This document shows positions 61,224-64,000 of a DNA stretch of 64,000 nucleotides, piece after piece (positions within the stretch are counted from its first letter, which is position 1; each line of letters starts with the position of its first letter). Location: assembly GCF_900176305.1 (NCBI RefSeq), contig NZ_FWXH01000012.1, positions 1 to 64,000 on the forward strand, written 5' to 3'. This stretch comes from Clostridium acidisoli DSM 12555. Lineage in GTDB: Bacteria; Bacillota; Clostridia; Clostridiales; Clostridiaceae. The notes under the pieces were generated by a model that was not told the origin of the DNA, did no database searches, and was given only the letters and a program-made list of their open reading frames with translations. The translations under genes and the position numbers were made by a program.

Positions 61224-61799
61224 ATGCAATCTAAGGTAGATTTAAGAATAGTTAAAACACGCGCTAATATTAAAAATACATTTATTGAGTTACTTTCTGA
61301 AAAAGAATTCAACGAAATTACCATACAAAACATATTAGATAAGGCTTTAATTAATCGTTCCACTTTTTATAAATACTATTCAGACAAATATGAATTAGCA
61401 GAACAACTTGTTGATGAAGTTTTGAAAAATGCTGCTTTATTTATTAATGAACGCTTTAATGATAAGAAAGAGAATGATCTTTTTTCTACTATTTACAAAG
61501 CCTATGTGCATTTATATGACCAAAGAAAGACCATCCTTGCTTTATGGAAAATTAGAACAAATACGCTCAACCTGTATGATAATATTGAAGATTTATTAAA
61601 GAAGAATTTCATGCAGTACTTAATACTTCATAATAACTTTGAAGGCAGTTCTTTATTGGACTACTATTCAACCCTTTACTCCTCTTTAGTACTAACCACA
61701 CTAAAATGGATTTTGACTTCTGGAAATGAATCAGATATTAAAAAAATTCTTGAACAAGTTCGAGCTACCTTAGGTAGCAAAGTATTTTTGGGAAATTAA
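61224..61799 (+). CDS. TetR/AcrR-family transcriptional regulator
   Basis: A 191-aa protein. The N-terminal HTH (about 8-55) reads TRANIKNTFIELLSEKEFNE, ITIQNILDKALINRSTFYKYYSDKY, a strong TetR signature. The C-terminal part (about 75-190) is the ligand and dimer domain. ATG follows TGGAGAAG. The 268-bp gap to the divergent hydrolase holds both promoters. It probably represses the hydrolase. Confidence 0.9.
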   Translation: MQSKVDLRIVKTRANIKNTFIELLSEKEFNEITIQNILDKALINRSTFYKYYSDKYELAEQLVDEVLKNAALFINERFNDKKENDLFSTIYKAYVHLYDQRKTILALWKIRTNTLNLYDNIEDLLKKNFMQYLILHNNFEGSSLLDYYSTLYSSLVLTTLKWILTSGNESDIKKILEQVRATLGSKVFLGN

Positions 61800-61812
61800 A
61801 AATATAGCTACC

Positions 61813-61917
61813 TTATTTTTTAATATGCTCATTACCCCATTTGCTCATAAGTTCAAGAATTGGTATTAATGTTATTCCTTCTTCTGTTAAACAGTATTTA
61901 ACTTTAGGTGGAACTTC
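61813..61917 (-). pseudogene. C-terminal fragment of an HxlR-family regulator
   Basis: Minus-strand translation gives EVPPKVKYCLTEEGITLI, then PILELMSKWGNEHIKK and a stop at 61813-61815. This is the wing and C-terminal helix of an HxlR regulator. The codon before EVPP is a stop, and the fragment is cut precisely where repeat A begins (61917). The N-terminal two thirds are missing. Confidence 0.75.
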
Positions 61918-62020
61918 TTAATAATGTATCTAAATAATGAAGGAGAACTAGAGGCCCAGATAATGATGGAGGAGGTTCTCCATATCGTATTTTGTGGCAA
62001 GAAAAGTTATGATTATAAAT
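61917..62020 (+). repeat. Repeat A with internal hairpin (pair with 63542-63650)
   Basis: It shares with copy B the exact start CTTAATAATGTATCTAA (61917-61933) and GGAGGAGGTTCTCC (61968-61981), plus weaker similarity to about 62020. Arms GGAGAAC (61942-61948) and GTTCTCC enclose a 26-nt loop. It interrupts the debris of two HxlR genes, so it may be a small mobile (MITE-like) or recombinogenic repeat. Confidence 0.55.
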
Positions 62021-62076
62021 ACGGTAATGATTTTAGTAAGGTCTCTTCCCTTTTCAGTAAGGTAATATTCTAATAT
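61990..62076 (-). pseudogene. Second HxlR-like C-terminal remnant
   Basis: The minus strand reads EYYLTEKGRDLTKIITV, matching the wing region of an HxlR or PadR-type regulator, before similarity fades into repeat A. Only about 20 residues are recognisable. It is evidence of decay or rearrangement in this interval. Confidence 0.4.
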
Positions 62077-62182
62077 CTGTCTGTAGATATTACAGTAAAT
62101 CTTACTTAAAGGTAAGTAATCTAACGAAAAAGTACGTACTTGTTACTTGTATTATTGAGCCATATAATAAACACATAATAGA

Positions 62183-62482
62183 ATGCTTAGACATAAGTTA
62201 GGGGCTAGTGTGGTGGCAGTAAGAAGATCCGGTGGTGTTCCAACATTTGAACAGCTGAATAACTATATCGATTATTCAGAGATGGTAATGGCATCATCAA
62301 ATTATTGGAATGTAATTCATGGTACAACACCTGGAGAGGCTATGCAAGATGAAGAAGGAATGCAAATTATGAGTGTTTTAGGAAAGAATATGGCATGGAT
62401 ATTGAAATTTATTGATTCTGGTAAAAATAATGTAAAGGAAAATGAAAGAGAAGATAAAATATTTATGAGCTTTATAAGATAA
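62183..62482 (+). pseudogene. C-terminal remnant of a flavodoxin-family oxidoreductase
   Basis: 99 codons (RHKLGASVVAVRRSGGVPTF, EQLNNYIDYSEMVMASSNYW, NVIHGTTPGEAMQDEEGMQI, then MSVLGKNMAWILKFI) match the C-terminal half of NAD(P)H-dependent FMN reductase/multimeric flavodoxin proteins. The N-terminal FMN-phosphate loop is missing and no good ribosome-binding site precedes the ATG. HxlR regulators commonly neighbour such reductases, so this and the fragment at 61813-61917 are probably remains of one regulator-reductase pair. It could still be translated as a short protein. Confidence 0.75.
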
Positions 62483-62529
62483 GCTTTAAAGGTAAAGGTA
62501 TTAAAATAAATTATAAGGAGAGAAATAAT

Positions 62530-63372
62530 ATGATAAACAATTTAAAAAACACAGTAACTTTAAACAATGGTGTAAAGATGCCATGGCTAGGGCTTGGCGT
62601 TTTTAGAGTAGAGGATAGCCCCAATTTAGTTGATTCAGTAAAGACTGCAATAAAAAATGGTTATAGAAGTATAGATGGAGCAGCTATTTATGGTAATGAA
62701 GTAAGCATGGGAAAGGGTATAGCTGAAGGAATGAAGGCAGCAGGCATTTCAAGGGAAAATCTATTTATAACATCTAAGGTTTGGAATGCTGATTTGGGAT
62801 ACGAATCAACAATAAAGGCTTATGAAACAAGTTTGAAGAAACTTGGACTTGATTATTTAGATTTATATCTTATACATTGGCCTGTAGAGGGTAAGTATAA
62901 AGATGCGTGGAGAGCATTGGAGTATTTATATAAACAAGGTCGTGTAAAAGCAATAGGAGTAAGTAACTTTCAAGTACATCATCTTGAAAATTTAATGAAG
63001 GATGCAGAGATTAAGCCAATGATAAACCAAGTAGAATTTCATCCACGTTTAACGCAGGAGAAGGTTAGAGCCTTCTGTAAAGAAAATGATATTCAAGTTG
63101 AAGCATGGTCACCACTTATGGTTGGTAAATTACTTGATAATGAAATACTGAAGGAAATTGCTCATAATCATAATAAATCTATTGCTCAAATTATATTACG
63201 TTGGGATATACAAAATGGAGTGATAACTATTCCTAAGTCCACAAAGGTCGGCAGAATAATAGAAAATTCACAGATATTTGATTTTGAATTAACTAATGAA
63301 GAAGTAGAGAAGATAAATTTTTTAAACCAAGATTTGAGAGTAGGACCTGATCCAGATAATTTCGATTTTTAA
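62530..63372 (+). CDS. Aldo/keto reductase
   Basis: A 280-aa AKR5-like reductase. The catalytic tetrad is visible: Asp and Tyr in YRSIDGAAIYGNE, Lys in FITSKVWN and His in LYLIHWPVEG. GVSNFQVHHLENL and the NADPH-binding IPKSTKVGRI are canonical. It reduces carbonyls such as methylglyoxal or 2,5-diketogluconate with NADPH; substrate unknown. ATG follows AAGGAGAGAAATAAT. It is intact within an otherwise decayed interval. Confidence 0.93.
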   Translation: MINNLKNTVTLNNGVKMPWLGLGVFRVEDSPNLVDSVKTAIKNGYRSIDGAAIYGNEVSMGKGIAEGMKAAGISRENLFITSKVWNADLGYESTIKAYETSLKKLGLDYLDLYLIHWPVEGKYKDAWRALEYLYKQGRVKAIGVSNFQVHHLENLMKDAEIKPMINQVEFHPRLTQEKVRAFCKENDIQVEAWSPLMVGKLLDNEILKEIAHNHNKSIAQIILRWDIQNGVITIPKSTKVGRIIENSQIFDFELTNEEVEKINFLNQDLRVGPDPDNFDF

Positions 63373-63383
63373 TTAATTTAAGA

Positions 63384-63428
63384 AGTCTACGTTATAGGTG
63401 TTATGGAGAACCGGACCATAAGTAAATG
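63384..63428 (+). other. Candidate att site, rlmH-derived (copy 3)
   Basis: AGTCTACGTTATA (63384-63396) and GGAGAACCGGACCATAAGT (63405-63423) repeat the layout of copy 2 with scattered substitutions. Together with 57457-57475 and 59507-59550 it marks two adjacent intervals of about 2.1 and 3.9 kb. Confidence 0.55.
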
Positions 63429-63541
63429 ATAAAGTGAGTACTGCATTGATATTAAAGGGATTATAAGATGTTTAAATATTAGGTAATTGTATCATAAACT
63501 AAACAAAATATAGAATCAATAGAGCTTAATATAAATGATAA

Positions 63542-63650
63542 CTTAATAATGTATCTAAGTAATAGAGGAGAACCAAGTCTAGATGATAATGGAGGAGGTT
63601 CTCCTTCTTATTTTGTTTATAGAAGAAAGCTGATGATAAATCCTGTGAAT
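63542..63650 (+). repeat. Repeat B with internal hairpin (pair with 61917-62020)
   Basis: It begins CTTAATAATGTATCTAA (63542-63558) and contains GGAGAACC (63567-63574) paired with GGTTCTCC (63597-63604). It is about three quarters identical to repeat A over some 75 bp. It lies upstream of the arsR promoter. The rest of 63429-63738 shows no gene. Confidence 0.55.
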
Positions 63651-63693
63651 ATAAAAATTTGCATATAATAATGAAGAAAAATACAAAAAATTC

Positions 63694-63723
63694 TTGACAT
63701 GTGCATTAGTGTGCACATATAAT
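63694..63723 (+). promoter_or_regulatory. arsR promoter with palindromic operator between -35 and -10
   Basis: TTGACA (63694-63699) and TATAAT (63718-63723) are spaced 18 bp. The spacer contains a perfect dyad, ATGTGCA (63699-63705), six bases, TGCACAT (63712-63718). Its placement suggests autorepression by the ArsR-type protein that follows. Confidence 0.75.
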
Positions 63724-63738
63724 AAAGGTGGTGATAAA

Positions 63739-64000
63739 ATGGGAAACGAACATAACGCATTAGCATGTGGTAATTTTATTGAAGATAGCATTGATTTTGA
63801 TTTTTATAAGGCTTTGTTTGACCCAGTAAGAAGCAAAATACTGGTGTATATTGCTAGTAGTGGAAAAAAAAGCGTTAATGAAATTGCTGAAAATTTTACA
63901 CAAGACAGGTCAGTAATTTCAAGACACTTGGATTTAATGAGCCGTTATGGAATTATTAGTAAAACCAAAATAAACAGGTATGTATTTTATGAAGTGAATA
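63739..64000 (+). CDS. ArsR-family regulator (cut by window end)
   Basis: The first 87 residues are present. After a short N-terminal tail with one Cys (ALACGNFIED), a winged helix-turn-helix begins: FDPVRSKILVYIASSGKKSV, NEIAENFTQDRSVISRHLDL, MSRYGIISKTKINRYVFYEV. There is no CxC metal site in the usual alpha-3 position, so a non-metal or redox signal is possible. ATG follows AAAGGTGGTGATAAA. The 3' end lies outside the window. Confidence 0.85.
   Translation, partial: MGNEHNALACGNFIEDSIDFDFYKALFDPVRSKILVYIASSGKKSVNEIAENFTQDRSVISRHLDLMSRYGIISKTKINRYVFYEVN

Overview
The window is AT-rich, gene-dense chromosomal DNA from an anaerobic low-GC Firmicute, most likely a Clostridium sensu stricto (cluster I). 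Reasons are the complete fabK-type fatty acid synthesis operon in the clostridial order (dioxygenase-like, MarR/FabT, fabH, acpP, fabK, fabD, fabG, fabF, accB, fabZ, accC, accD, accA), frequent GTG/TTG starts behind strong GGAGG sites, an isoleucine T-box, a SAM-I riboswitch, and many clostridial housekeeping neighbours (cinA, topB, murA, walJ, rnz, rlmH). I cannot name the species. No rRNA, tRNA or CRISPR array was seen.

Layout. 1-354 is an intergenic array of small hairpins, followed by cinA. 1618-7364 is a Tn3-family transposon with 38-bp terminal inverted repeats. It carries a MarR regulator and a flavodoxin-type reductase as passengers, a serine resolvase, and a transposase broken by one in-frame stop and one frameshift. 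A second hairpin array (7365-7625) abuts its right end. 7948-11235 (minus strand) is a MacAB-like three-gene exporter. 12041-22957 is the fatty acid operon, behind a promoter that overlaps a perfect FabT-type palindrome. 23058-30000 holds an LDH-family dehydrogenase, an HPr-like protein without Ser46, topoisomerase III, an orphan zinc-type binding lipoprotein with a 37-bp operator palindrome, and a membrane-anchored MutS-like ATPase. 30096-34122 is a second FtsX/ATPase/adaptor set. 34285-37645 is a phosphonate-type ABC importer whose binding protein lies on the opposite strand.

37835-47200 contains a cytosolic 5'-nucleotidase-type enzyme, ferritin, RNase Z, a TauE/DUF1634 pair, a polysaccharide deacetylase, YibE/F, an S8 protease, a DMT transporter and a dimeric dUTPase. 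47215-49777 is an Ile T-box operon of ilvE plus a LarA-family racemase. 50640-57477 runs murA, walJ, a GerMN lipoprotein, a SEC-C protein, SAM-riboswitch-controlled metNI, an aminotransferase and rlmH.

Beyond rlmH the sequence becomes accessory. The last bases of rlmH recur, degenerate, at about 59.53 kb and 63.41 kb, as expected if cassettes had integrated at the rlmH 3' end in the manner of staphylococcal SCC elements. The two intervals carry an NTF2-like duplication protein, a CD3324-like HTH protein, an alpha/beta hydrolase with a divergent TetR regulator, broken HxlR/flavodoxin genes and an aldo/keto reductase. An ArsR regulator is cut by the window end. No recombinase is present in them.

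The two least explained structures are (a) the arrays of unrelated hairpins separated by a conserved 10-nt linker (consensus about TTCTTTAACC) at 112-236, 7365-7625, 26821-26990 and 44535-44582, and (b) the rlmH-derived repeats bounding recombinase-less cassettes.
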